A stretch of 64,000 bases of DNA from Candidatus Ancaeobacter aquaticus (GCA_030765405.1 JAVCCP010000028.1:33220-97219), one strand, 5' to 3'. Counted from the first letter of the stretch, positions 1 to 10,553 are shown. Made by a program: numbers and translations. The notes: generated by a model not told the origin, from the letters alone.

Positions 1-810
1 AACGTTCTTGACGCAAATAACTTAAGGTCAGTTGTAACTGCGGTTTTAAATGCGCGAAAATACAATAAGCCGGTTATTGTTGCGCTTGGCGGGCACGTGA
101 TTAAGTGCGGTTTGAATCCGATATTAATAAATCTTATGTCCCGTGGCATTATTACGCACCTTGCAATGAATGGTTCTGCAGCTATCCATGATTTTGAAAT
201 TGCGATGATCGGACAAACATCAGAAGATGTATCGGTAAGCATTCAAGACGGGACCTTTGGTATGGCGGAGGAAACTGGTAAGTTAATGAATGAATCATTG
301 CGCCAAGGGGTCAAACAAGGATTGGGTGCCGGGCAATCATTTGGTGAAAGAATAATAAAAGGTGATTTTCAATATAATGATTTGAGTGTACTGTCAAAAG
401 CTATTGAAATGGGCATTTCCTCGACGGTTCATATTGCAATTGGGACAGATATTATTCATCAGCATCCATCTGCGGATGGTGCGGTTACTGGAGAGGCGAC
501 GTATAAAGACTTTCAGATGTTTACCTCTGCTGTAAGCGAGCTCGGTGGTGGGGGTGTCTATATTAATATTGGTTCAGCGGTGATTATGCCGGAAGTGTTT
601 TTGAAAGCACTTTCAATTGCGAGAAATCTTGGATATCCGGTAAAGAATTTTGTAACTGCAAATTTTGATATGTCGCTTCCTTATCGAAGCAGAGAGAACG
701 TTGTAAAGAGGCCTCATGGGGAAGAAGGACAAGGGTTTTCAATTATTGGAAAACATGAGATTATGATTCCATTGTTTGCCCAAGCTCTTCTTGAAAAATA
801 CGAATTGTAA
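1..810 (+). CDS. Conserved protein of unknown function, 5'-truncated by window edge
   Basis: The frame is open from base 1, so this is the C-terminal part (about 269 residues) of a gene that begins to the left. A GTG at 97 lies inside the continuous frame and is not convincing as a start. The protein has Gly-rich loops (GGHVIK near base 90, then MNGSAAIHDFE, later SELGGGGVYINIG), which suggest an alpha/beta nucleotide-binding fold. The style loosely recalls deoxyhypusine-synthase-like proteins, but I do not recognise the family with certainty and assign no function. It ends 49 bases before a heptose-7-phosphate kinase gene, on the same strand, so a role linked to LPS heptose metabolism is possible by context only. 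No membrane segment is seen. Confidence 0.6.
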   Translation, partial: NVLDANNLRSVVTAVLNARKYNKPVIVALGGHVIKCGLNPILINLMSRGIITHLAMNGSAAIHDFEIAMIGQTSEDVSVSIQDGTFGMAEETGKLMNESLRQGVKQGLGAGQSFGERIIKGDFQYNDLSVLSKAIEMGISSTVHIAIGTDIIHQHPSADGAVTGEATYKDFQMFTSAVSELGGGGVYINIGSAVIMPEVFLKALSIARNLGYPVKNFVTANFDMSLPYRSRENVVKRPHGEEGQGFSIIGKHEIMIPLFAQALLEKYEL

Positions 811-859
811 CTTCAAACAGCAAGTGAAATGTTACATTGTGAAAAGGTGAGATAAAAAC

Positions 860-1855
860 ATGAAAGCTGTTCCAATCAAACGAATGAAGAAAATATTTGA
901 TGCATTTTCAAAAGTAAAGGTTCTTGTCGTTGGTGATGTTATGCTTGATCAGTATATATGGGGGAAGGTAACTAAGATATCTCCCGAGGCTCCTGTTCCT
1001 GTGGTAAATGTTGTCCGAGAGTCATTTATGCCGGGTGGTTCCGCAAACGTAGTGAACAATGTATCGGCTTTGGGGGCATCAGTATATGTTGCCGGTGCGA
1101 TAGGTAATGATGCGGCAGGAGTTACTCTTAAGGAGGGGTTACGCACCGAAGGGGTAAATACTGATGGCTTAATTGTAGATAAAGATCGGCCGACAATTTT
1201 AAAAACTCGTATTATAGCGTCACATCAGCAGGTTGTACGCGTTGATAGGGATGGAAAATTATTCCTTGATAATGAGTACATGGAAAGGATTATTAAGTAC
1301 GTAGGAAGTATCATTAAAAAAATTGATGCAATTATAATTGAAGATTACGGCAAAGGTGTTATTACTCAGGAATGCATAGATGCAATCGTATTACTGGCTA
1401 AGAAACACGGTAAAGTCACGTCTGTTGATCCGAAAGATGGTCATTTTTTAGATTATAGCGGGGCAACCGTAGTGACACCAAATCATCATGAAGCGCTTTC
1501 ATGTATTCGCCGTAATGTGACGGAGCAAAATGGTTTAGATGAAGTCGGTAGACAGCTCCTGCGTAAGTGGAATTGCGGCAATATTCTTATAACGTGCGGT
1601 GAAGATGGCATGATAATATTTGAGGGAGAAAAGGAACCTTTTAAGATACAGACTGTAGCGCGTGAAGTGTTTGACGTTTCCGGAGCGGGTGATACAGTGA
1701 TTGCGGCACTTACAACAAGTCTTGCAAGCGGCGCAACTATAAGGGAATCAGCAATTATATCAAATTATGCCGCGGGTATTGTCGTCGGTAAATTGGGTAC
1801 CGCTACGACAAACCGTGAAGAAATTACCGCAGCAATGAAGACGTGGCGTTCATAA
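860..1855 (+). CDS. rfaE1: D-glycero-beta-D-manno-heptose-7-phosphate kinase (kinase domain only)
   Basis: This pfkB/ribokinase-family kinase phosphorylates heptose-7-phosphate to the 1,7-bisphosphate in the ADP-heptose pathway for the LPS inner core (cytoplasmic). Visible features are VLVVGDVMLDQYIWG near residue 22, PEAPVPVV, a sugar-binding PGGSANV stretch and the pfkB C-terminal signature DVSGAGDT near residue 273. At 331 residues it covers only the kinase half of the bifunctional HldE of enterobacteria (about 477 residues). The adenylyltransferase half is not fused and not in this window. The start is supported by GGTGAG about 10 bases upstream. gmhB, the next enzyme of the pathway, follows 39 bases later. 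Confidence 0.92.
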   Translation: MKAVPIKRMKKIFDAFSKVKVLVVGDVMLDQYIWGKVTKISPEAPVPVVNVVRESFMPGGSANVVNNVSALGASVYVAGAIGNDAAGVTLKEGLRTEGVNTDGLIVDKDRPTILKTRIIASHQQVVRVDRDGKLFLDNEYMERIIKYVGSIIKKIDAIIIEDYGKGVITQECIDAIVLLAKKHGKVTSVDPKDGHFLDYSGATVVTPNHHEALSCIRRNVTEQNGLDEVGRQLLRKWNCGNILITCGEDGMIIFEGEKEPFKIQTVAREVFDVSGAGDTVIAALTTSLASGATIRESAIISNYAAGIVVGKLGTATTNREEITAAMKTWRS

Positions 1856-1894
1856 TAGTCTGCATGGCGACTATGTATATATTGGATTTCAAAT

Positions 1895-2425
1895 ATGGGA
1901 GAAAAACAAAAAGCAATATTTTTAGATCGGGATGGTACTATCAATATTGATTCTGGATATGTTGGTAATGTTGATGAATTTGTACTGCTTCCATACGTAA
2001 TTGACGCATTAAAATTGCTTGAAGAGCAGGGTTTTTTGTTGTTTATTATAAGTAATCAATCCGGTGTAAACAGAGGCTATTATACGGAGATTGATGTTGG
2101 GAAGGTCCATGAGAAAATGATGTCTCTTATTGGCGCGCATGATATTGCCATTACAGATTGTTATTATTGTCCACATACACCTCAAGAACAATGCGATTGC
2201 AGAAAACCTTTACCAAAAACTGTCTTTGATATGGCCACGCGGTATAATGTTGATCTGTCACAGTCATATTTTATAGGTGATAAAGAAACGGATGTATTGA
2301 CAGGAAAAAACGCAGGGACAAAAACAATATTTATTATGGGTGAAAAATGTTCCGTTAAAACTGATTACAGAGCAAAACACTTGTATGATGCCGCTCAATG
2401 GATAGGCCAGGAACATGATGATTAG
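1895..2425 (+). CDS. gmhB: D,D-heptose 1,7-bisphosphate phosphatase
   Basis: This HAD-superfamily phosphatase removes the 7-phosphate from heptose-1,7-bisphosphate, the step after the kinase encoded just upstream. The catalytic motif DRDGT sits at residues 11-15 (nucleophile D11, acid D13). The second HAD motif is seen as SNQSG. The GmhB-type zinc-binding segment is CPHTPQEQCDCRKP. GDKETDV supplies the acidic motif. Its 176 residues fit the family. The 3' end overlaps the start of kdsB by about 11 bases, indicating translational coupling in one LPS-precursor operon. Confidence 0.93.
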   Translation: MGEKQKAIFLDRDGTINIDSGYVGNVDEFVLLPYVIDALKLLEEQGFLLFIISNQSGVNRGYYTEIDVGKVHEKMMSLIGAHDIAITDCYYCPHTPQEQCDCRKPLPKTVFDMATRYNVDLSQSYFIGDKETDVLTGKNAGTKTIFIMGEKCSVKTDYRAKHLYDAAQWIGQEHDD

Positions 2426-3159
2426 CGCAATAATACCGGCACGGTATAAATCTTCTCGATTTGAAGGAAAGCTCTTAGAAAAAATAGGAGAAAAAAGTAT
2501 TATCCAGCATGTCTATGAAGCGGTAAAATGTGCCCAGTCTGTAAATGAGGTTATTGTTGCTACTGACGACCAGAGGATATATGATGTTGTAAAAAATTGT
2601 GGGGGTGTCGCAGTGATGACCCGCTCTGAACATAAGAGCGGAACAGACAGAATAATTGAGACTCTCAGTAAAACAAAAAGTGATATCATTGTTAATGTGC
2701 AGGGTGACGAGCCGTTTATTGATCCGTATATTGTTGATGCAGTTGTTGCCCCGCTGGTAAAGACCGATACGGTAAATATAGCTACCGCTGCGGTGAGAAT
2801 CTCTAATCCCGAAGATATTGCAAACAGTAACAATGTTAAAGTAGTGTTAGATAGCCAAAGGTATGCTCTCTATTTTTCACGGAGCCCGATACCTTTTGTG
2901 AGAGATGTAGCCGATAAAGAAAAAGCGCACTACTATAAGCATATAGGTATTTATTGTTACAGAAGGAGTTTTCTTGAAAAACTCGCAACGTTACCGTATT
3001 CAATGCTGGAAGATGTAGAGAAACTAGAGCAGTTACGGTTTTTAGAGGCGGGAGAGCGGATTAAAGTGATTGTTGTTGATCACGAGTCAATTGGTATTGA
3101 TACGCCTTCAGATTTAGAGAAGGCAAGAGAGCATCATAAAAATTTAGATAAAAGGTCAT

Positions 3160-4895
<1,736 letters not shown>

Positions 4896-4912
4896 TAACA
4901 GTAAAAGAGATA

Positions 4913-5746
4913 ATGATGAAACCCAAAAGAGTAAAAATAGGAAACGTTGTTATTGGTCAGGGCGCGCCTCTCACACTGATAGCAGGGCCGTGTGTTATTG
5001 AGAGTCAGTCACATTGTCTAAAAATAGCACAAGCCTTAAAAGATATTACGCGAGAGCTCAATATATCATATGTTTTTAAGGCGTCTTATGACAAGGCCAA
5101 TAGATCTTCTGTTTCTTCGTATCGCGGCCCGGGAATGACAAAGGGACTTGCTATTTTATCTAAAATAAAAGAAAAAGTAGATGTGCCGGTTCTCACAGAT
5201 ATTCATTGTAAGGAAGAGCTGTCTCAGGTTGCTCGCGTTGCTGATATTATTCAAATACCAGCTTTTTTATCTCGTCAAACAGATCTTATTATTGCGGCTG
5301 CAGCTACCGGTAAGCCGATCAATATTAAAAAAGGACAGTTTCTTGCCCCTTGGGATATGAAAAATGTTATAGAAAAAGCTGAAACGACCGGCAACAAGAA
5401 TATTACTCTTACTGAAAGAGGTGTGAGTTTTGGTTATAATACACTTGTTACGGATATGCGATCACTTGTTATAATGCGTGATTTTGGGTATCCGGTTATT
5501 TTTGATGCAACGCACAGTGTTCAGCAGCCCGGCGGCAACGGAAACTGTTCAGGTGGTGATAGACGCTTCGTGCCATATCTTAGTAGAGCTGCTATCGCAG
5601 TAGGGTGTGACGGATTGTTTTTAGAAGTGCATGATAAACCAGAAAAAGCATTATGTGATGGGCCGAATTCACTCCCATTAAATATGGTTAAAAAACTTTT
5701 GAAAGATGTCGTTAATATAGATGGAATAGTTAGAGGTCAAATATAG
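4913..5746 (+). CDS. kdsA: 3-deoxy-8-phosphooctulonate synthase (Kdo-8-P synthase), metal-dependent class
   Basis: The enzyme condenses PEP and arabinose-5-phosphate to Kdo-8-phosphate. Signatures are AGPCVIES (residues 24-31), FKASYDKANRSS, IQIPAFLSRQTDL, KKGQFLAPWDMKN and DATHSVQQPGG. Cys27 occupies the position that separates metal-dependent enzymes (Cys, as in Aquifex) from the metal-independent E. coli type (Asn), so this is predicted to need a divalent metal. The start is ATG 4913 or 4916. The TAG stop is also the first base triplet of the heptad repeat at 5744, so the repeat abuts the gene exactly. Confidence 0.96.
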   Translation: MMKPKRVKIGNVVIGQGAPLTLIAGPCVIESQSHCLKIAQALKDITRELNISYVFKASYDKANRSSVSSYRGPGMTKGLAILSKIKEKVDVPVLTDIHCKEELSQVARVADIIQIPAFLSRQTDLIIAAAATGKPINIKKGQFLAPWDMKNVIEKAETTGNKNITLTERGVSFGYNTLVTDMRSLVIMRDFGYPVIFDATHSVQQPGGNGNCSGGDRRFVPYLSRAAIAVGCDGLFLEVHDKPEKALCDGPNSLPLNMVKKLLKDVVNIDGIVRGQI

Positions 5747-5822
5747 CGTATAGCGTTTAGCGTATAGAATTTAAGGACGGGCTCTTTTTCTTCTTTTACT
5801 ATCCGCTAAACGCTGTACGCTA
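5744..5822. repeat. TAGCGNN heptad repeat, long inverted pair
   Basis: The left arm at 5744-5767 is four units of period 7 (TAGCGTA, TAGCGTT and variants). The right arm at 5799-5822 is its near reverse complement (ctatccg, ctaaacg, ctgtacg, cta). A pyrimidine-rich spacer of about 31 bases separates them. The arms could form a 24-bp stem with 2 mismatches. It begins at the kdsA stop codon. Confidence 0.85.
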
Positions 5823-5853
5823 GCAAAATGATTATAAATATATAATATTGTTT

Positions 5854-5884
5854 TATAGCTTAAAGCTTACAGCTTATAGCTTAA
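5854..5884. repeat. NAGCTTA heptad repeat array
   Basis: Four units of period 7 share the core AGCTTA (tagctta, aagctta, cagctta, tagctta). It lies just upstream of the kdsD ribosome-binding site and makes the kdsD frame look artificially open in the 5' direction. This word also occurs at 46888, 48965, 55056, 57990 and 58137. Confidence 0.75.
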
Positions 5885-5898
5885 CGTCGGAGGGATAT

Positions 5899-6876
5899 AT
5901 GTCAAAAGCAATGCAAACACATGCATCAATAGATATTGCACTAAATGTTCTAGAAGTTGAAGCCCAAGCAATAGAATCTTTGATGAAACACATCAATGGT
6001 GATTTTGAAAAAGCGATTGAGCTTTTGCTGAGTTGCCGGGGTCGTGTTATTGTCACAGGAATGGGAAAGCCGGGTATTATCGGGAGGAAAATATCTGCGA
6101 CATTAGCCAGTACCGGTACGCCGTCATTATGGCTGCATCCAGCAGAAGCAATACATGGTGATCTTGGAATGGTGATGAAGGATGATATCATAATCGCTAT
6201 TTCAAATAGTGGAGAAACCGAAGAAATTAGAAAGCTGTTGCCGACAATTAAAAAGATTGGCACCCGTCTGATTTCTTTTACCGGCAATCTGAAATCGACG
6301 CTTGCTGAATACAGTGATGTTGCGATTTATGCAGGTGTAGAGAAAGAAGCCTGTCCGTACGATCTTGTTCCAACAGCCTCAACGGTTGTGGCATTAGCGC
6401 TTGGTGATGCAATAGCAATCGTTTTGATGCAAAAACGCGGGTTTAGGGTTGAAGAATATGCGTTCTACCATCCGGGCGGAACACTAGGGAAGAGAATGCT
6501 TTTAAAAGTTGAAGATATTATGAGAACGGGAACAGCCATCCCACTAGTCTCTGATGAGATGCGAATAAAAGAGGTGCTTTTCGCTATAACGGACGCGCGC
6601 GCAGGTGCTGCAATTGTAATTGATGCAAACAAACAGTTGGTGGGTATTTTTACTGATGGAGATTTGCGCCGTTCGATTGAAAAAGAGCCGAATGTTACTG
6701 CAATGAAGGTGTCATCGTTTATGACCAAACGTCCTATTACCATAACACAGGATAAGCTTGCAATGGAAGCACTGCGCATTATTAAGGAACGACGTATAGA
6801 TGAGCTTATTGTTGTCGATAAGGACGGACATCCAATCGGTATCGTTGACGAAAAAGACTTATTAGGCCTTGGGTAA
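5899..6876 (+). CDS. kdsD: D-arabinose-5-phosphate isomerase
   Basis: The isomerase converts ribulose-5-phosphate to arabinose-5-phosphate, the first step of Kdo synthesis. An N-terminal SIS sugar-isomerase domain spans about residues 30-190 (GRVIVTGMGKPGIIGRKI, ISNSGETEE, AYHPGG-like FYHPGGTLGKRM). Two CBS domains follow (about 205-325). The frame stays open to 5848, but those 17 codons are repeat-derived. ATG 5899, preceded by GGAGGG at about 8 bases, is the better start and gives 325 residues, the usual family length. kdsC follows downstream. Confidence 0.95.
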   Translation: MSKAMQTHASIDIALNVLEVEAQAIESLMKHINGDFEKAIELLLSCRGRVIVTGMGKPGIIGRKISATLASTGTPSLWLHPAEAIHGDLGMVMKDDIIIAISNSGETEEIRKLLPTIKKIGTRLISFTGNLKSTLAEYSDVAIYAGVEKEACPYDLVPTASTVVALALGDAIAIVLMQKRGFRVEEYAFYHPGGTLGKRMLLKVEDIMRTGTAIPLVSDEMRIKEVLFAITDARAGAAIVIDANKQLVGIFTDGDLRRSIEKEPNVTAMKVSSFMTKRPITITQDKLAMEALRIIKERRIDELIVVDKDGHPIGIVDEKDLLGLG

Positions 6877-7026
6877 CACCCGTAGAGGGTGTGGATTTAG
6901 AGGATAGTTATAGTATAACAACACATTACTGTGGACTGAAAGACATTAGAATATCTGACAGTGGTCTATTGCGCGATAGCCTGAAGAACTCTTATGTTTT
7001 TCAGTTTTTTAATGAAATGGTGAAAT
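6877..7026. other. Intergenic region between kdsD and kdsC
   Basis: This is 150 bases with no gene. A small hairpin CACCC-GTAGA-GGGTG lies at 6878-6892, immediately after the kdsD stop, without a T-run, so it is at best an attenuating structure. A palindromic GTTATAgTATAAC lies near 6907. No clear promoter was identified. Confidence 0.4.
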
Positions 7027-7542
7027 ATGAATACAGATGCTCTTAAGAATATTAAGCTATTTGTTACAGATGTTGACGGGGTTTTTACCGATGGAAAAAT
7101 AATTCTTGATGCCGAGGGAAAAGAACTAAAGAAATTCAATGTGCATGATGGTGCTGCAGTAAAGTATGCCGCACTTGTCGGGTTTAGAACGATTATGATA
7201 TCAGGAAGAGATTCTGGAGCGGTGACGAAACGCGCCAAAGAGATTGGGATATATAAGGCGTATCAAGGTATCAGTGATAAGGCCGCCGTGTTAGAAAAGA
7301 TTATTACAGATGAGAGTGTTACGGCTGACCAAATGTGTTTTATTGGGGATGATTTGCCGGATATAGCGGTTTTAAAAAGAGTTGGTTTTTCTGTTGCGGT
7401 GAAGAATGCGGTGAGCGAGGTAAAAGAAGTTGCTGACTATGTTACTGAAAAAAGCGGCGGAGACGGGGCGTTTAGAGAAGTGGTTGAACTTGTTTTAAAA
7501 TCACAGGGACATTGGAAAGAATTGCTAAAGAAAATAAGTTGA
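7027..7542 (+). CDS. kdsC: 3-deoxy-manno-octulosonate-8-phosphate phosphatase
   Basis: This C0-type (cap-less) HAD phosphatase hydrolyses Kdo-8-phosphate to Kdo. The catalytic motif DVDGVFTDG has D15 and D17. ISGRDSGAV is motif II, and GDDLPDIAVL carries the metal-binding acidic residues. Its 171 residues match KdsC, which acts as a tetramer in known members. With kdsA, kdsD and kdsB in the same stretch, all Kdo enzymes from ribulose-5-phosphate to CMP-Kdo are present here. It is followed after 4 bases by an lpxL-type gene. Confidence 0.95.
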   Translation: MNTDALKNIKLFVTDVDGVFTDGKIILDAEGKELKKFNVHDGAAVKYAALVGFRTIMISGRDSGAVTKRAKEIGIYKAYQGISDKAAVLEKIITDESVTADQMCFIGDDLPDIAVLKRVGFSVAVKNAVSEVKEVADYVTEKSGGDGAFREVVELVLKSQGHWKELLKKIS

Positions 7543-7546
7543 TAGC

Positions 7547-8440
7547 ATGAACCACAAATTTCATAGACATATACTTTACTATTGTTTGCGTATACTTATA
7601 AAATGCGCACAAGTCGTCCCGCGCACTTTGCTGTTAGGTTTTGCAACAGTATGCGGAAATGTATTGTATGTTCTTTTGAAAAAAGAACGCTCCAAAACTA
7701 AACGTCATTTGCAGTATGTCTATTCAGAGAAGAAATCGCCGAAAGAAATTAATACCATTGCACGTCATGTATTTGTCAATCTTGCAAAAAACTTGGTTGA
7801 TTGGATACTGATGGAACGAATGAGTAAGGAAGAACTTGGGAAGCTTGTTAGTATTGAAGGGCGCCATAAGATGGAGCGTGTACTCGCACGCGGTAAGGGA
7901 GCCATTGTTATTACAGCGCATATCGGTAATTGGGAGTACCTCGCGTGGTATGTTGCTCAGTATATTTCTCACGGTGGTGTAGGTGTTGTTGCCCGGAAAA
8001 TATATTATGAGAAATATAACGATCTGATTGTTGGTGTCAGAAAAAAAAATAAAGTGGAAACCATGTATAGTACTGATTCTCCGAGAACTATTCTTCGTGC
8101 ACTAAAAAACAACTATGCGATCGGAATGCTGCCAGATCAGAATGTGCGGTATCTGAACGGTGTTTCAATAGATTTCTTTGGAAAAAAGTCTTATACGCCG
8201 GTTGGGCCTGTAGCTCTTGCACGGACATGCGGGGCAGGGATCGTTCCGGCATTTTTGATCAGGCAAAAAGATAATAGTTATACTATTTATGTGGAAGACG
8301 AAATAGATCTTGTTCGTACAGCCGATAAAAAAAGTGATATGCGGGAAAATACGATCAGGTGGAACAGCGTGTTTGAAAAATATATTTTGAGATATCCAGA
8401 CCAATGGGTGTGGATGCACGATAGATGGAAGAAAGCGTGA
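7547..8440 (+). CDS. LpxL/HtrB-family lipid A acyltransferase, tandem copy 1
   Basis: A late acyltransferase that would add a secondary acyl chain to (Kdo)2-lipid A or a similar precursor at the inner membrane. An N-terminal hydrophobic segment (about residues 8-40) is followed by the HX4E catalytic motif HIGNWE (H125, E130). A DQNVR segment and the typical WVWMHDRWK C-terminus are present. At 297 residues it fits LpxL/LpxM. It is closely similar to the gene starting at 8501, including a 50-base stretch (about 7600-7650 versus 8554-8604) that is essentially identical, so it is a recent duplicate or a gene-conversion partner. Confidence 0.92.
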   Translation: MNHKFHRHILYYCLRILIKCAQVVPRTLLLGFATVCGNVLYVLLKKERSKTKRHLQYVYSEKKSPKEINTIARHVFVNLAKNLVDWILMERMSKEELGKLVSIEGRHKMERVLARGKGAIVITAHIGNWEYLAWYVAQYISHGGVGVVARKIYYEKYNDLIVGVRKKNKVETMYSTDSPRTILRALKNNYAIGMLPDQNVRYLNGVSIDFFGKKSYTPVGPVALARTCGAGIVPAFLIRQKDNSYTIYVEDEIDLVRTADKKSDMRENTIRWNSVFEKYILRYPDQWVWMHDRWKKA

Positions 8441-8500
8441 AAAAATGAAGCAGAGTGCCTTGGCTGATCGAAAAATTGTTAAAGAGGATCAGTCTGTAAT

Positions 8501-9394
8501 ATGAAAAATAGATTTCATAGGCATATACTTTATTATTGTTTGCGTGCACTCATGAAGTGCGCACAAGTCGTCCCGCGCACTTTGCTGTTAGGTTTTGCAA
8601 CAGTATGTGGAAATGGATTGTTTGTTCTTTTGAGAAAAGAGAGTGCCAAAACTGTACACCACTTGCAGTACGTCTATTTAGGGAAGAAATCTTCCAAAGA
8701 GATTAGGACAATTGCGCGCCATGTATTTGTTAACCTTGCAAAAAACTTGGTTGATTGGATACTGATAGAACGAATGAGCAAGGAAAAATTCGGCAGTCTT
8801 ATCAGTATTGAAGGGAGAGAGAAAATAGAGCGTGTGCTTGCGCGGGGTAAGGGCGTTGTTGCTATTACGGCGCATATTGGTAATTGGGAGTATCTTGCGT
8901 TGTATTTTGCTCAGTTCATCCAGCATGCCGGAGTAGATATAGTTGCAAGGGAGATATATTATAAAAAATATGATGATCTGATCGTTGGGTTGCGTAAAAA
9001 CAATAAAGTAGAGACTATCTATACTACTGATTCTCCAAAGAATATTCTTCGGGCATTAAAAAACAACCGTGTGGTTGGAATGTTGCCGGATCAGAATGTG
9101 CGCCATCTTAATGGTGTTTCAATAGATTTCTTTGGAAGAAAGTCTCATACGCTTGTTGGACCTGTTGCTTTGGCACGGGCAAGTGGAGCGGGTGTTGTTC
9201 CGGCATTTTTGATCAGGCAAAAAGATAATAAATATACTATTTATATAGAGGATGAAATAGATCTTGTTTGTACAGACGATAAAAAGAATGATATACGTGA
9301 AAATACGATCAAATGGAACAGCATATTTGAAGAATATATTTTAAAATATCCCGATCAATGGGTATGGATGCACGATAGATGGAAAAATGTGTAA
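8501..9394 (+). CDS. LpxL/HtrB-family lipid A acyltransferase, tandem copy 2
   Basis: This has the same length (297 residues) and architecture as copy 1. HIGNWE is at H125-E130, DQNVR follows, and the end is WVWMHDRWK. Differences lie mostly in the middle and in surface positions, so both copies look functional and could differ in acyl-chain or site specificity. The start codons of the two copies are 954 bases apart, and the intergenic spacer is part of the duplicated unit. The spacer after this copy resembles the spacer after copy 1 and leads into a decayed third start (see 9397-9503). Confidence 0.92.
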   Translation: MKNRFHRHILYYCLRALMKCAQVVPRTLLLGFATVCGNGLFVLLRKESAKTVHHLQYVYLGKKSSKEIRTIARHVFVNLAKNLVDWILIERMSKEKFGSLISIEGREKIERVLARGKGVVAITAHIGNWEYLALYFAQFIQHAGVDIVAREIYYKKYDDLIVGLRKNNKVETIYTTDSPKNILRALKNNRVVGMLPDQNVRHLNGVSIDFFGRKSHTLVGPVALARASGAGVVPAFLIRQKDNKYTIYIEDEIDLVCTDDKKNDIRENTIKWNSIFEEYILKYPDQWVWMHDRWKNV

Positions 9395-9396
9395 TA

Positions 9397-9503
9397 AAAT
9401 GAAGCAAAGCGTATATTGGCCTGATGGAAAGATGATAAGGGCATAGGGAACAATTGTTAAAGAAAATCAGTCTATATAATGACAGATGAGTTTTATAGCA
9501 CAT
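9397..9503 (+). pseudogene. Remnant of a third lpxL tandem unit (spacer plus first codons)
   Basis: The sequence after copy 2 (aatgaagcaaagcg ... ttgttaaagaaaatcagtct) parallels the spacer between copies 1 and 2 (aatgaagcagagtg ... ttgttaaagaggatcagtct), with about 24 extra bases. It ends at an ATG (9479) followed by codons M-T-D-E-F-Y-S-T, which align with M-N-H-K-F-H-R-H and M-K-N-R-F-H-R-H of the intact copies. A stop follows at once. It looks like the start of a third copy that was later deleted. The evidence is short, so this is a moderate call. Confidence 0.5.
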
Positions 9504-9591
9504 GAGTAGAAGGGTATATCTGGAAAAGGTATAGTAATATCTCTTCCAGGTGTGGGCGTTACTTACGATCGGCGCAAGAAAGCATAACATA

Positions 9592-10065
9592 ATGTATAAA
9601 AATAGCAGAAAAAGCAAAAATAGGACAATGAGTAAATATCGATCGATATTTATTGTGTTTTGCCTTATAATCTCTGCGATGCATTGTTTTTCCGAGGCAA
9701 GCGACCTAAAAGGTGTGTTAAAGGGTTTTGTATTTGAATTACCTAATCAGGAAGGTGCGCGTGCAGCGCTCGTAAAAGGAGAAACGGCGACTGTTTTACC
9801 GGGTGGTTTTATTGAGATAGACAAGGTTTTTACCCGTATATTTTGTGAAGATGGCAGAGAGGTATTTGTTACATCTGACACGGCTCTTTTTGATAAGAAC
9901 AATGGAGAGGTTTCGACAGAAGTGCCGGTGAAAATCGTGTCCGAAGGGGTTGTTATAACAGGGACTGGAATGCTTTGGAGATCTAATAAGCAATTGATTG
10001 AAATAAAAGAAAATGTAAAAGTTGAATGTGTGTTTGATAAAAAGGATGGTCAACTGTGGGAATAA
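9592..10065 (+). CDS. lptC: LPS export protein LptC-like (periplasmic, membrane-anchored)
   Basis: Probable LptC, the single-pass protein that links LptB2FG to LptA. A hydrophobic segment lies near the N-terminus (IFIVFCLIISAMHCF), followed by a beta-rich domain with the family-like pattern TALFDKNNGEVSTEVPV and GTGMLWRSNKQ. The frame is open from 9550. ATG 9592 (158 residues) or ATG 9628, which starts directly at the signal anchor, are both possible, and neither has a strong Shine-Dalgarno. The 3' end overlaps lptA by 10 bases, and lptB follows, giving the usual lptC-lptA-lptB order. Confidence 0.8.
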   Translation: MYKNSRKSKNRTMSKYRSIFIVFCLIISAMHCFSEASDLKGVLKGFVFELPNQEGARAALVKGETATVLPGGFIEIDKVFTRIFCEDGREVFVTSDTALFDKNNGEVSTEVPVKIVSEGVVITGTGMLWRSNKQLIEIKENVKVECVFDKKDGQLWE

Positions 10066-10553
10066 AAAGAATACTTTTCGGTTGTTTATGTCTGATATGT
10101 ATGAGTATAGGTGTGCATTCTGTTTTTGGGGAGGAATTGCCGCACGAGCGTTTTGAAAATCCTACGGTAATTACCTCTGATGGCGGTGTTGTGTTTGATT
10201 ATACAAAAAACATTGCAATCTTTACCGATAATGTTGTTGTGAAAGATGATCAGGGCGTTTTGAAGGCTGACAAAATGAAGGTGTTCTTCGATGCAAAAGG
10301 ATCGTCAATGAAAAGGATTGAAGCATTTGGTCATGTCTTTATTGATCAGGGTGGAAGGCAAGCAGAAAGCCAAAAATTGCTTATGTTGGTTCCCTCAGGA
10401 AAAATTATTCTCACTGGGAATCCACGAATCAAACAGGGGGTAGACACCTATAGCGCCCAAAAGATCACCATTCTAAAAAAATCAAACAGAATAATTTTTG
10501 AGCCGAAAGCTAAGCTGATGATATTTCAGCAGAAGAAAGATCAAATATTTTAA
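10056..10553 (+). CDS. lptA: LPS transport periplasmic protein LptA
   Basis: An OstA/LptA-like beta-jellyroll protein that would form the periplasmic bridge for LPS. It starts with GTG 10056 inside the lptC 3' end, with AAGGA about 10 bases upstream. A signal peptide covers about residues 1-25 (ILFGCLCLICMSIGVHSVFG). The mature part has repeated beta motifs: GGVVFDYTKNIAIFTDNVVV, KADKMKVFFD, GHVFIDQGGRQAESQKL, TGNPRIKQGVDTYSAQKI. Its 165 residues are typical. Confidence 0.88.
   Translation: MGIKRILFGCLCLICMSIGVHSVFGEELPHERFENPTVITSDGGVVFDYTKNIAIFTDNVVVKDDQGVLKADKMKVFFDAKGSSMKRIEAFGHVFIDQGGRQAESQKLLMLVPSGKIILTGNPRIKQGVDTYSAQKITILKKSNRIIFEPKAKLMIFQQKKDQIF

Noticed and set aside
949..1146. Opposite-strand frame inside the heptose kinase gene, and similar frames elsewhere
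   Set aside because: Long antisense frames across this window lie inside well-recognised genes, lack ribosome sites and have no family features; they are shadows of coding sequence.
5744..5884. CRISPR-like repetition
   Set aside because: Units are 7 bases with no unique spacers of 30-40 bases, and arms pair with each other; this is a heptad hairpin array, not a CRISPR.
5848..5898. N-terminal extension of kdsD
   Set aside because: These codons come from the AGCTTA heptad array; the ATG at 5899 has GGAGGG and matches family length.
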